Shown: positions 33,292 to 41,849 of the stretch, one piece after another | How the letters are laid out: every line of letters starts with the position of its first letter | Position numbering within the stretch: position 1 is the first letter of the stretch | Assembly (NCBI GenBank): GCA_964537685.1 | Contig: CAZICM010000057.1 | Location: 1 to 61,590 of the forward strand | Reading direction: 5' to 3' | DNA from: CAZICM01 sp964537685 | GTDB lineage: Bacteria; Myxococcota_A; Polyangia; Polyangiales; Polyangiaceae | DNA length: 61,590 nucleotides | Position numbers and translations under genes: made by a program | Notes under the pieces: generated by a model | Told to the model about the DNA's origin: nothing | The model's input: the letters and a program-made list of their open reading frames with translations, nothing else | Databases searched by the model: none

Positions 33292-34410
33292 TCATGGCGT
33301 ATCACAAGGCGGAACCAAATCGGCACCGCCGAAAAACGCATCGCGAATCGCTTGATAAGCCCGGGCATTTTCGGGCGGCCCGCATTTAAAAGGCACCCCA
33401 GGCAAAGGCTCTTTGCGGAGCATCAAACGCTGTTCGCGGTAATAGCGAAGAGCCAGCTCGGCCGCATATTCACGAACCCCCGAACGCGGCGCAAACGCAT
33501 AAAAAAAGCCGTTCATCTTGGTATCCGTCGGCGCGTAGGGCGTGAGACAAACCATGCTTTTTCCACAGCGCGCAAGAATGTCCGCATAGAGCTTGCCCAG
33601 GTGTTTTTCTGAAAAGCTTTCGCGCTCGCCGTCATTGAGATGAAATATCTCGTGAAATAGCGTCTCGCGAACGGCTTCCTCGCTGACATTCACGGCGCCA
33701 TAGAGGTTATAGCCAATATTGTTTTTCACCGCGAAAGCCGAGGGCATACCGCCCTTTTCCGAATAAAAAAACCGGAAATGAATAGGCCGATCGCGAAAGG
33801 CGATGGGGCCCGCATGCTGTTCGAGTCCTTGTTTGAATTGAGCATAATCGCGGAATGCAGCGGCAATCCATTCGAGATGGATTCGATTTTTTGCGATAGG
33901 CCGGGCAGGCAAGAGGCGAACTTGAACACCCCGTCCATTATCGGTTTTTTCCTCGGGCAGAAGGCCGGGCAGCGAGCCGGTTTCGTCATACAGCGCAAGC
34001 GCCAGCTTTTGAGATTCCCGGTCGTCTTCGTAGCGCATCGCGATTAAACACTTGACCCGGGGGCCGTCGGCCAATTCTTTGGGGCAGACTTTGCGGAGCT
34101 CGTCGGTGCGCAAATGCGTGGCCAAAAAGAGCACGCGTTCGGCGGCTTCGCCCTGTCCTTCGCCCTTTTTTTCGCCTTCGGAAGCGGTATTGACTTCAGC
34201 GCTTTTCGCGGGCTCTTCAACGGCCGTTGCGGAGGCGGACGCGGTAGGCGGCGCGGATACGCTAAGCGCCGGAGACGATGCCGGATGAACCGCTTGAATG
34301 GAATGAGCGCGGACAGGCGGGGCCGCCGATCCGCTTGGACCGCAGGCCCACAGAAGCGCGGCCGCAAAACCCACGCTCCCTATTTGAAAGACTTCCCTAT
34401 AGCCAATCAT
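33292..34410 (-). CDS. Lipoprotein with HExxH metallopeptidase-like motif
   Basis: 372 residues from ATG 34410 (an upstream in-frame start at 34503 has no signal sense). Lipobox ALLWAC. After an Ala/Ser/Pro-Glu linker there is a globular part with the zinc-type motif TLFHEIFHLNDGE (H-E-I-F-H) near residue 255, preceded by NNIGYNLYGAVNVSEEAV. No known family recognised, but HEIFH plus downstream Glu-rich helix (ESFSEKHLGKLYADIL) suggests a peptidase. Ends 15 bp before the broken thioredoxin gene. Confidence 0.65.
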   Translation of the reverse strand: MIGYREVFQIGSVGFAAALLWACGPSGSAAPPVRAHSIQAVHPASSPALSVSAPPTASASATAVEEPAKSAEVNTASEGEKKGEGQGEAAERVLFLATHLRTDELRKVCPKELADGPRVKCLIAMRYEDDRESQKLALALYDETGSLPGLLPEEKTDNGRGVQVRLLPARPIAKNRIHLEWIAAAFRDYAQFKQGLEQHAGPIAFRDRPIHFRFFYSEKGGMPSAFAVKNNIGYNLYGAVNVSEEAVRETLFHEIFHLNDGERESFSEKHLGKLYADILARCGKSMVCLTPYAPTDTKMNGFFYAFAPRSGVREYAAELALRYYREQRLMLRKEPLPGVPFKCGPPENARAYQAIRDAFFGGADLVPPCDTP

Positions 34411-34482
34411 CCCAAAGCCTATGTGTGCGAGCGCGGGCAAAGGTTCGGGGCAAAATAAAATCATGCGCGTTTTGAACTGTCT

Positions 34483-36039
34483 ATGCCTAGTATCTTTCTC
34501 CAAGCCACCATGAACCGCCCAAGCGTTATTGCCGATAGCCTTCCCTTTCGCACCCGGTTTTTATTGCTTGGGGCGACGCTGTTCGTGGCCCTGTTTACTT
34601 TTATTTATGCGAGGCTGGTGTGTACCTACATTTGCAGCCTCGAATTTGGAGAGCTGGCGCGCAATATCATCGGGTTGACCCTTGTTCAAGCGAGTCTACG
34701 GGCACTTCTGTTGAGCACCGCCCGGATGGGACAACCCGGCGATACCCGCTCCCCTGCCCGCAAGGCTTATCTGCTTTCGGTAGCTTCGTGGTTTATAACG
34801 GGTCTATTGGCGATTGGATTGCATGCGCTTCTGTATTGGCACTTTCCCACGGGCAGTCATTTTAAGTTTGCGATTGGCTATTGGGTATTGGGAGGCGGAA
34901 TTATCGCTCAAATTGAATATCTTTGGTTTGAGCGGGCCTTGCCGAGCGCATCGCTGTCTCCTGCCGAAAAACTGAGGGAAAGGCTGGGGCAAAGGCTGGT
35001 TGAAGGTTATTTTATTTTCACGACGGCGCCCGCGCTGGTCTTGCTGCTCACGCTATTGCGGGTGATAACCGAGCTTGGCGGGGCCTCGAGGCAGGTTGTG
35101 GAATCGGCCTTGCTGGCTGCATTTTTTGTGGGAGCGGCGCTTGTGGCGGCCTTCGCCTATGGCAACAGCCTTCACCGAGATTCGGATCGGCTGCTGCATG
35201 CGGTTCGGCGGGTGGGGCAAGGCGATTTTCAGCCTGGGGCAAGCACCAGCCGTCCAGATGAACTTTCCCTGGTAGCGGCGGGCATCAATGAAATGGCCAA
35301 TGGTTTGCAGTTACGCGAACGGATACGCGATGCCTTTGGGCGATTTGTATCCAAGGAAGTGGCGAGCGAGTTTATCGAGACCTATTTGCGTCCCGGCAAG
35401 ACGGCCGAGCTTGGGGGAAAGCGCCGGGATGTGGTTGTGCTCTTTAGCGATTTGAGGGATTTCACGCCGCTGTCCGAATCGCTTGAGCCCGAGCAACTGA
35501 TTGACGTGCTCAACGGTTATTTCGCCGAGATGGTGGGGGCTATTCAAGAAAACGGGGGAAGGGTTGATAAATTCATTGGGGATGCGGTGCTGGCGGTATT
35601 TGGATTGACGGGCGGGACGACGGAGGAAGAGAAGAAAGAGGCGGCGCTATCGGCGGTTCTGGCGGCGAAATCGATGCAAGAGCGGCTGGAGAAGTACAAC
35701 GAGACGCTTCGGGAGCGGGGAATCAAGCTTCAGTCTGGGGTGGGGATTCATGCGGGCGAGGTGGTGGCGGGATATTTAGGGAGCGCGGAGCGGCTGGAGT
35801 TCACGGTGATAGGGCACACGGTAAATGTGGCGGCGCGGATTGAGGGGCAGGCGAAGGCTCCATTGCCCCGGGTGCTGATGAGCGAAGAAGTTGCGAGGCG
35901 GGTGGGTGAAGGGGTGCGGGTGGTGGAGGTGAAAACGGTGGCGCTCAAGGGGGTGGCGCAGGAGGTGAAGTTGTATGGGCTTGAGGACGAAGTGAGGGAG
36001 GTGCCTGGCACTTCTTCAGAGCGTGTAATGCCAGCATAA
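34483..36039 (+). CDS. Membrane class III adenylate/guanylate cyclase
   Basis: 518 residues; start ATG 34483 or ATG 34510. The N-terminal half has about six hydrophobic helices (FLLLGATLFVALFTFIYARL; SVASWFITGLLAIGLHALLY; ESALLAAFFVGAALVAAFAY) followed by a HAMP-like piece. The class III catalytic domain begins near residue 315: VVVLFSDLRDFTPLSE (metal-binding Asp), GGRVDKFIGDAVLAVFG (second Asp), GIHAGEVVAGYLGS and GHTVNVAARIE. It likely makes cAMP (K in DKF and D in GDA are typical). The last residues (EVPGTSSERVMPA) contain the dispersed repeat, seen at 35998. Confidence 0.92.
   Translation: MPSIFLQATMNRPSVIADSLPFRTRFLLLGATLFVALFTFIYARLVCTYICSLEFGELARNIIGLTLVQASLRALLLSTARMGQPGDTRSPARKAYLLSVASWFITGLLAIGLHALLYWHFPTGSHFKFAIGYWVLGGGIIAQIEYLWFERALPSASLSPAEKLRERLGQRLVEGYFIFTTAPALVLLLTLLRVITELGGASRQVVESALLAAFFVGAALVAAFAYGNSLHRDSDRLLHAVRRVGQGDFQPGASTSRPDELSLVAAGINEMANGLQLRERIRDAFGRFVSKEVASEFIETYLRPGKTAELGGKRRDVVVLFSDLRDFTPLSESLEPEQLIDVLNGYFAEMVGAIQENGGRVDKFIGDAVLAVFGLTGGTTEEEKKEAALSAVLAAKSMQERLEKYNETLRERGIKLQSGVGIHAGEVVAGYLGSAERLEFTVIGHTVNVAARIEGQAKAPLPRVLMSEEVARRVGEGVRVVEVKTVALKGVAQEVKLYGLEDEVREVPGTSSERVMPA
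35998..36014. repeat. Short near-palindromic dispersed repeat, copy 4
   Basis: GAGGTGCCTGGCACTTC lies at the very end of the cyclase gene and is read as EVPGTS. It is nearly self-complementary and matches the copies at 1098, 8751 and 8787 with one or two differences. Confidence 0.65.
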
Positions 36040-36181
36040 CAAGTGTTGCGAGGCATTGACGCGCTTGGGCCTGGAGTGTCAAATGGCGAATGACACACAC
36101 CCATTGAAGGCTTGGGAAAGACCAGGGGCCTGCAGCGGAAAAATAAGCACAAATGCCTGTTTTTGATGGGTTTGGCAACGC

Positions 36182-36207
36182 TGGCACAAGACCTGCTAAA
36201 AGGTCTT
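36182..36207 (+). promoter_or_regulatory. Candidate sigma-54 promoter overlapping an inverted repeat
   Basis: TGGCACAAGACCTGCT (36182-36197) has the GG-N10-GC spacing and close match to the sigma-54 consensus TGGCACG-N4-TTGCW. An inverted repeat AAGACCT (36188-36194) / AGGTCTT (36201-36207) covers the -12 element. Predicted start is near 36208, about 42 bp before the lipoprotein ATG at 36250. Confidence 0.45.
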
Positions 36208-36249
36208 CACACGACGCCGGAGCAACTCTGGCTAACCAGGAGTCAAACC

Positions 36250-37098
36250 ATGAAATCTCATTCTTTCATTGTGCTTTCATCGCTTGCGCTGCTTGCCTCT
36301 GCATGCGTTTCATCCCCCGATTCGGATGATATGCCCGCCGAAATCACCAATCTGTCCGGCCTCGATATCGAGATCGAGAGCGCTCAGACGCAGATTGCCG
36401 CAAATTCAGGGGCATCGCTTTCCGCAGACCACTATCTCTTTCCCCCCAATGCATCGCCGCATGGCAAGACCTATGAAGATTTGGCCGCGGAATGGTGGCA
36501 ATGGTCGCTCTCGATTCCCAAGAGCGAAAACCCCATGCTTAACGGCCCCTGCGAAGAGAATCAATCGGGCGATTTCTTCTTCCTCGCGGGAACGACGGGA
36601 GGCTCGGCTGTGCGTTCATGCACCATCCCGGCTGGAAAGAAAATCTTCTTTCCCATCGTCAATTCGGTGTATTGGAGCTGTCCTGAATATGTAAGCCCGA
36701 ACGGTTCTTATACCTGCGATATGGCGGCAAGCGAACAGCTCTTGCATGATTGGGCGGCTGGTTCAATCGACACCGCCAATATCACCTTGAGCCTGGAGAT
36801 CGATGGCGCAGCGGTGGAGGGGTTGGAGGACTTCCGAGCCCATACGGAAACTTTCCTGGATACATCGCCGTCCGAATGGAACGATCGGATATGGCCTTTC
36901 TGCACGGGACCGATTCGCCAAAATCTATGCGGCATGCCCGAAGGGTCGCAGCGCAATTCGGTGGGTGATGGGTTCTGGGCCATGATGAAGCCTTTGCCGG
37001 CGGGATCGCATCAGATTCACTTCACGGCCCATATGGTCCGGGCAAATGGCTCTGTCTTTGCCTTGGATGTAACCTACAATATCGACGTGACACCCTAA
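36250..37098 (+). CDS. Lipoprotein of a conserved family, unknown function
   Basis: 282 residues from ATG 36250, AGGAG about 7 bases upstream. Lipobox LLASAC. The domain from about residue 75 shows the pattern GKTYEDLAAEWWQWSLSIP, NGPCEENQSGDFFFLAG and SCTIPAGKKIFFPIVNS, seen in many bacterial secreted proteins of unknown role. Two Cys-containing loops follow (NGSYTCDM, CTGPIRQNLCG). The end has AHMVRANGSVFALDVTYNI. A possible sigma-54 promoter precedes it. Confidence 0.75.
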   Translation: MKSHSFIVLSSLALLASACVSSPDSDDMPAEITNLSGLDIEIESAQTQIAANSGASLSADHYLFPPNASPHGKTYEDLAAEWWQWSLSIPKSENPMLNGPCEENQSGDFFFLAGTTGGSAVRSCTIPAGKKIFFPIVNSVYWSCPEYVSPNGSYTCDMAASEQLLHDWAAGSIDTANITLSLEIDGAAVEGLEDFRAHTETFLDTSPSEWNDRIWPFCTGPIRQNLCGMPEGSQRNSVGDGFWAMMKPLPAGSHQIHFTAHMVRANGSVFALDVTYNIDVTP

Positions 37099-37111
37099 CA
37101 ATGGCTGAAGC

Positions 37112-37146
37112 GAGGCGCCTTTCCCCTCTCCCACCGAAGGCGCCTC
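37112..37146. terminator. Hairpin 1 between convergent genes
   Basis: GAGGCGCCTT (37112-37121) and AAGGCGCCTC (37137-37146) form a perfect 10-bp stem with a 15-nt loop. It sits 14 bp after the stop of the gene at 36250. No T-tract follows; it may act as a bidirectional terminator or a protein-binding site. Confidence 0.5.
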
Positions 37147-37179
37147 CCGCTATCTCCTCAAGAAGCCCGCCCCAAACGA

Positions 37180-37231
37180 ACAGAGCTGTACGGACGCTTG
37201 GCCATCCTTGTCCATGCGCGTACAGCTCTGT
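37180..37231. terminator. Hairpin 2 between convergent genes
   Basis: ACAGAGCTGTACG (37180-37192) and CGTACAGCTCTGT (37219-37231) form a perfect 13-bp stem with 26 nt between. It sits 21 bp before the end of the convergent gene at 37252. Together with hairpin 1 it probably separates the two transcripts. Confidence 0.5.
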
Positions 37232-37251
37232 GCCGATGAGGGAGAACGCTA

Positions 37252-38160
37252 TCACTGGCAATTCGATACTTCGGGATAAAGAATTTCCACATCGGACACA
37301 AGCAGCCGCGTCTCAATCATGGAAACCAGCGGTCCACTCTGAACAAGATAGCAGGACCACAGGCGATCGTTTGCAAAACAATCCTCATCCGCCCGCCAAT
37401 CGGAATGAATCTGAAGACCGCAATTGGGCGTGCTGCCGCAAATACGCGATTCAAGTCCATTGATAATGTGGGGACAATCTTGGGAAACACCCGGATTGCC
37501 TTGGGGGAAGGCATGATATGTAATGCCTGTCCAGTCGCCGTTCACATCCACATCAATATCGACCGCCCACAGGGCTTCCAGCCATTCATAATCGCCAATT
37601 TCGTCCGTGGCGGCCACGTCCTGTCCCATCAGGAAGATAGGAACGGTTTCGCCCATGCCATTCATATGCGCGGCGACGCAGGCATAAAGAGTTTCGGTCT
37701 CGCTTAGGCTAAGGGCCGTGGTGCCCCAGTCCTGGGTATTGGTAAGGATTCCCTGCCCTTCAAAATAAGCATCTTGACCGCTGAGCTGATAAAACGCCTG
37801 CGCTCCATCGGGCAGGGCGCAGCGAATGGCGTATTTAAGCACTTCCCGGCCTCCGGCCGTGGCGAGGAGGCTGTTGTTGGAGCTGTTGTTTTTGATCGCA
37901 TAGCGGTTATGTCCCGAATCCCAGGTGAGCAGGTTGTCTTTGGTGGACTCAAAGAGCGTTTCCGCGTTTGCATGGTAATCATCGGAATCGAGATGATTGG
38001 AGCCCGTCGTTCCCGAGCCCGCTGTCATCGTGGAATAGGGCACCTTGTCGAGCGGGAAAACATCGGCCTCGGAGGTCTTGGGAACTTCACAGCCGATCGC
38101 GAGGGCCGAGAGAGCAACGAGAGCGGAGAGCGTAAGGGAAAGCGTATTGTTGAGTGCCAT
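37252..38160 (-). CDS. Hypothetical lipoprotein
   Basis: 302 residues, ATG 38160. Lipobox LAIGC. The mature part has a Asn/Ser-rich start and a domain with GREVLKYAIRCALPDGAQAF, ALSLSETETLYACVAAHMNG and CPHIINGLESRICGSTPNCG, giving about eight Cys. The layout is like a secreted protein of Polyangia with small loops; not recognised. Convergent with the previous gene, which ends 154 bp away. Confidence 0.65.
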   Translation of the reverse strand: MALNNTLSLTLSALVALSALAIGCEVPKTSEADVFPLDKVPYSTMTAGSGTTGSNHLDSDDYHANAETLFESTKDNLLTWDSGHNRYAIKNNSSNNSLLATAGGREVLKYAIRCALPDGAQAFYQLSGQDAYFEGQGILTNTQDWGTTALSLSETETLYACVAAHMNGMGETVPIFLMGQDVAATDEIGDYEWLEALWAVDIDVDVNGDWTGITYHAFPQGNPGVSQDCPHIINGLESRICGSTPNCGLQIHSDWRADEDCFANDRLWSCYLVQSGPLVSMIETRLLVSDVEILYPEVSNCQ

Positions 38161-38459
38161 GGGGAAACCAACCTTTCGAGACGAGATTTAGCAGGCCGCG
38201 TGCCAAGCTGACAAGACCCGCGTTTCACCCTTGTTTTCGCTGGGTTTGCGGGTTCTGGCCCAAAATCTTTAGCCCTGTGTCATCCCCGCATGACAAGAGG
38301 ATGTCTCGCCGCTGTTCCAGGTGGTGCGGCGCCATAACAGTTATCGCGCCCACATCCATCTTTGAGCTGGACAGAAAAAACATGGAATGATAAGTCGCTC
38401 TCTGTTGTGGCCTATCTGATGCCGCTCCATCAATGAGGCCAAGAGCAAGGAGAAGTTGG
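38161..38459 (+). promoter_or_regulatory. Divergent intergenic region before the kinase-TPR gene
   Basis: 299 bp with no gene. It must hold promoters for the lipoprotein (minus) and the kinase (plus). A GC-rich weak stem (CCCGC...GCGGG) lies near 38217-38253 but no strong promoter could be named. AAGGAG at 38447-38452 is the ribosome site of the kinase gene. Confidence 0.3.
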
Positions 38460-41400
38460 ATGGGCTCATCATGGAAAGATAGGGAAGACGATCGGGGGGC
38501 GGCGACCCTAAGCGCTGAAATCCCTGTTCGAGAGCCTGTGCCCTCTTCCCGGGGAGCGCTCGGCGCAGCGGATACTTTGGAGGCCGAGCAACATCCGCCG
38601 CCGATGCCCGCCTTTGTTCCCCCGCTCGCCGACAACCATGCAGGTACCTTAAGCATTACGGGTCAAGCCTTGGCGGCCATGCCTTCTGGGCTTGTGGAAA
38701 AGGATATCCCTACCGCCGTGGCGGATATGCCCATGGAGCTGCCTCCTTCGCTGAAAGAGCGATTTGAAGATGTTCAATTTCTGGGGCGGGGCGGCATGGG
38801 CGCAGTGTATAGGGCCAGGGATAAACGCCTGGGGAGGGATGTTGCGCTCAAGCTTCTGTTTGGAGGAGGCGCGGACAGCACGGCGCAGATGCTAAAGGAG
38901 GCGCGTTCTCAAGCCCGCTTTGAGCACGAAAATGCGTGTAAGGTGTATGAAGTGGGCGTTGCGGAGGGGCAGCGCTATATCATGATGCAGTTTGTACACG
39001 GCGAGCCTTTGGACAAGGCCAAGACTGGGATGTCGCTGGAAGAGAAGGTGGGGATCATCCAAAAGGTAGCCGCGGCGCTTCACGAAGCCCACCGGATGGG
39101 GCTGATTCACCGGGACGTAAAACCCAGCAATATTATGGTGGAGCAGTCGGAGGATGGAGCTTACAAGCCTTATTTAATGGATTTTGGATTGGCGAGGGAG
39201 GTAGGCGCGGGCGATCATGCGACGCGAACGGGGATTGTGGTGGGAACACCGGCCTTTATGTCGCCGGAACAGGCATTGGGGCATGTGCGCACCTTGGATA
39301 GGCGAAGCGATGTGTATAGCCTGGGGGCGACGCTCTATGAGCTTTTATGCGACAAGCCGCCCTTTATGGATGACAATATGTTTCGGCTGCTGCAGAGGGT
39401 GGCCCATGAGGACAGTGTGCCTTTGCGCAAGGTGCTGCCGAGCATTCCCGAGGATCTCGAGATTGTGGTGGGCAAGTGTTTGGAGAAGGAGCCCGGGCGA
39501 AGATATGATTCGGCCAAGGCTTTTAGCGATGATTTAAGGCGTTTTTTGGACGGAGAGCCGATTTCGGTTCGCAAGGATTCGCTGGGCTATGTGGCGCTGA
39601 AGAAGTTAAGGCGGCATAAGGCCAAGGCGGTGGTGGCAGGGGTGGGATTGGTTATGGCCTCGGCGCTGAGCATCGCATGGGTCAGCGAACAACGAAAGGC
39701 TGAAGCCCGGGAATTGACGGCCCGGGAGCTGGGCAGGGAGCTGGGGGAAGATGTAAAGGAGATGGAGCTGTTTTTGCGCAATGCCTATTCCTTGCCGTTG
39801 CATGATATTGAGCGGGAAAGGAAGATCGTGCGGGAGAGGCTTTCGGGGATTGAGACAAGGATGGCCTCCGCGGGGCCCGCGGCGGAAGGTCCGGGGCATT
39901 ATGCGCTGGGGCGGGGATATGCGGCGCTGGAAGAACATGAGAAGGCGCGTTTTCATTTGGACAAGGCCATGAAAGCGGGGTATTCGGCGCCCGAGCTGGA
40001 TTATGCCTTGGGTTTGGTGTTGGGGGAGTTGTATAAAAAAGCCTTGGAAGAGACCAAGCGCATTGAGAATGCCGAGAAGAAAAAAGCAAAGATAAGCGAG
40101 CTGGAAGCCGAATACAAAGCGCCCGCGCTCAAGCATTTAAGGGCGGCACTTGGCGTAAGGCTTGAGGTGCCTGCTTATGCCGAGGGGCTGATCGCCTTGT
40201 ATGAAGGGCGATATGAAGACGCCCGCCGGTATGCGAAAGACGCCTTTGAACAAGCTCCATGGTTGTTCGAAGCCAAAAAACTGGAGGGAGACGCTTATTT
40301 TGCTGAGGGCAACCATTTCCGCCCCGACGCCGCATTTGATTACGACAAAATGGCTTCCTTCTATGAGCACGCTTCCCAAGCCTACGGCGAGAGCGCGGGC
40401 ATTGCGAGAAGCTGTTCAAGCGTCTATGAAGCGGAATGCGAACTGTTTACGCAATTGATCCTCGCCTCCAATGCCAAGCCTGAATCCTTAAAACCCAGCT
40501 TTGAACGGGCAAAAACAGCCTGCGGGCGGGCCATAAACGCCTATCCCAAGAATGGAAGCGCGCATATCCGGCTTGCCTTTTCCTACAACTCGTTTGCCTG
40601 GCAGATGATAAATTGGCATGCCTCCGACAAAGAGACCGAAGCCTCGCTGCAGGATGCCATTGAGCGCGGCGAGGAAGTGGCCAAGGCCCATCCTCAAGAC
40701 TTTATGGCTCACTATGTTCATGGGGCGGCCTATCGGCATCTGGCCCAATATCGAGGCGCACGGGGTCTTGCGGGAGCCTCTGCCATTCAGCCCGCGCTGG
40801 ATGCCTATGAACGGAGCATCCGGCTCAATCCCAGCTTTTCATGGCCTGTTCAAGAGCGGTGCACGACTTACACCTATCGCGCTCTTTCGGACTTGCGGCA
40901 GGGGATATCGCCTGAACCGGCCACCAACAGTGCCTTGTTGGATTGCCGGAGGGCGCTCGAAATTGAGCCCAGTCTCATCCATATTCGGGCCGGTTTGGCC
41001 TTTGCTCATCAGCAGGTCGCGGTGCATCAGATCAACAAAGGGATATCCCCCGAACCGGCTATTGGCGCGGCGCTCAAAGAACTGGAGATCGCCAGGGCTC
41101 AAAGTCAAACGGCACCCAGCCCATTAATTTCCACCGTGTATCTCCAGGTGCTCCGGGCATTGTATGCATTTGATGCGGGGCAAGACTTGGCATCTCATCT
41201 ATCCACCATTGGCAAGGGGGTGGAGGAGATCCAGAAAGTGCTACCGGACTCGGCGCCTTTCTTTGAAATGCAGGGCTGGTTTTCGCTGCTTAAAGCCAAG
41301 CAAGGAATTCGAAAGGGGGACAATCCCCTGACGCTGCTGGAGGAGGCCAAAACGGCTTTCGTTCGCGGGTTGGAGAAATCGCCGGCGGATTTCGATTTGC

Positions 41401-41849
41401 TTATTCCTCTGGCTCAAGCGCATATTCTTTGGCTCCGCTGGGCCATCGAGCACGACAAAGTCAAGGCGGCTCAATTGGATGAAGCTTTTGCGCCGCTTGT
41501 GCCGCTGCTCGACAAAGAACGGGTGATCCCTCATTTCTATCAATCGCTTGCGGATCTTCATGGCCTGAAGGCAAAGTGGCTGGCGAAGAAAAAGCTGAAA
41601 GGGGTTCGGGAAGAGATTGAGAAAGGGCTGGCCATGGCGGATAAGGCGCTGAAGGTAAATCCGACGATGGCGCTGGGCTTTTTGGCGAGAGGGAATTTGT
41701 GGCTGCTCGCGGCAAAAGAAGAGCCAAAGGGCGATAAACAAAAAGAGGCCATTTCCAAGGCGAAGGAGGCGCTGGAGGCGGCGCTTAAAGAAAATCCTTT
41801 GCTGAAGCGCGAGGTTGAACCGCTGATGGGTGCGGTGGGAACGTTTTAG
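38460..41849 (+). CDS. Large Ser/Thr kinase with TPR domain
   Basis: 1129 residues from ATG 38460 (AAGGAG seven bases upstream). The kinase domain begins near residue 100: FLGRGGMGAVYRA, LGRDVALKLL, HRDVKPSNIM, MDFGLAREVG, TPAFMSPEQALG. A membrane helix follows (VVAGVGLVMASALSIAWV, about residues 400-417). The remaining 700 residues are a long helical, TPR-like array (KARFHLDKAMKAGYSAPEL; YEGRYEDARRYAKDAFEQA; LAQAHILWLRWAIEHDKV), probably outside the membrane or scaffold-like. So the protein couples a sensor-like TPR part with a cytoplasmic kinase. Active-site motifs look intact. Confidence 0.93.
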   Translation: MGSSWKDREDDRGAATLSAEIPVREPVPSSRGALGAADTLEAEQHPPPMPAFVPPLADNHAGTLSITGQALAAMPSGLVEKDIPTAVADMPMELPPSLKERFEDVQFLGRGGMGAVYRARDKRLGRDVALKLLFGGGADSTAQMLKEARSQARFEHENACKVYEVGVAEGQRYIMMQFVHGEPLDKAKTGMSLEEKVGIIQKVAAALHEAHRMGLIHRDVKPSNIMVEQSEDGAYKPYLMDFGLAREVGAGDHATRTGIVVGTPAFMSPEQALGHVRTLDRRSDVYSLGATLYELLCDKPPFMDDNMFRLLQRVAHEDSVPLRKVLPSIPEDLEIVVGKCLEKEPGRRYDSAKAFSDDLRRFLDGEPISVRKDSLGYVALKKLRRHKAKAVVAGVGLVMASALSIAWVSEQRKAEARELTARELGRELGEDVKEMELFLRNAYSLPLHDIERERKIVRERLSGIETRMASAGPAAEGPGHYALGRGYAALEEHEKARFHLDKAMKAGYSAPELDYALGLVLGELYKKALEETKRIENAEKKKAKISELEAEYKAPALKHLRAALGVRLEVPAYAEGLIALYEGRYEDARRYAKDAFEQAPWLFEAKKLEGDAYFAEGNHFRPDAAFDYDKMASFYEHASQAYGESAGIARSCSSVYEAECELFTQLILASNAKPESLKPSFERAKTACGRAINAYPKNGSAHIRLAFSYNSFAWQMINWHASDKETEASLQDAIERGEEVAKAHPQDFMAHYVHGAAYRHLAQYRGARGLAGASAIQPALDAYERSIRLNPSFSWPVQERCTTYTYRALSDLRQGISPEPATNSALLDCRRALEIEPSLIHIRAGLAFAHQQVAVHQINKGISPEPAIGAALKELEIARAQSQTAPSPLISTVYLQVLRALYAFDAGQDLASHLSTIGKGVEEIQKVLPDSAPFFEMQGWFSLLKAKQGIRKGDNPLTLLEEAKTAFVRGLEKSPADFDLLIPLAQAHILWLRWAIEHDKVKAAQLDEAFAPLVPLLDKERVIPHFYQSLADLHGLKAKWLAKKKLKGVREEIEKGLAMADKALKVNPTMALGFLARGNLWLLAAKEEPKGDKQKEAISKAKEALEAALKENPLLKREVEPLMGAVGTF

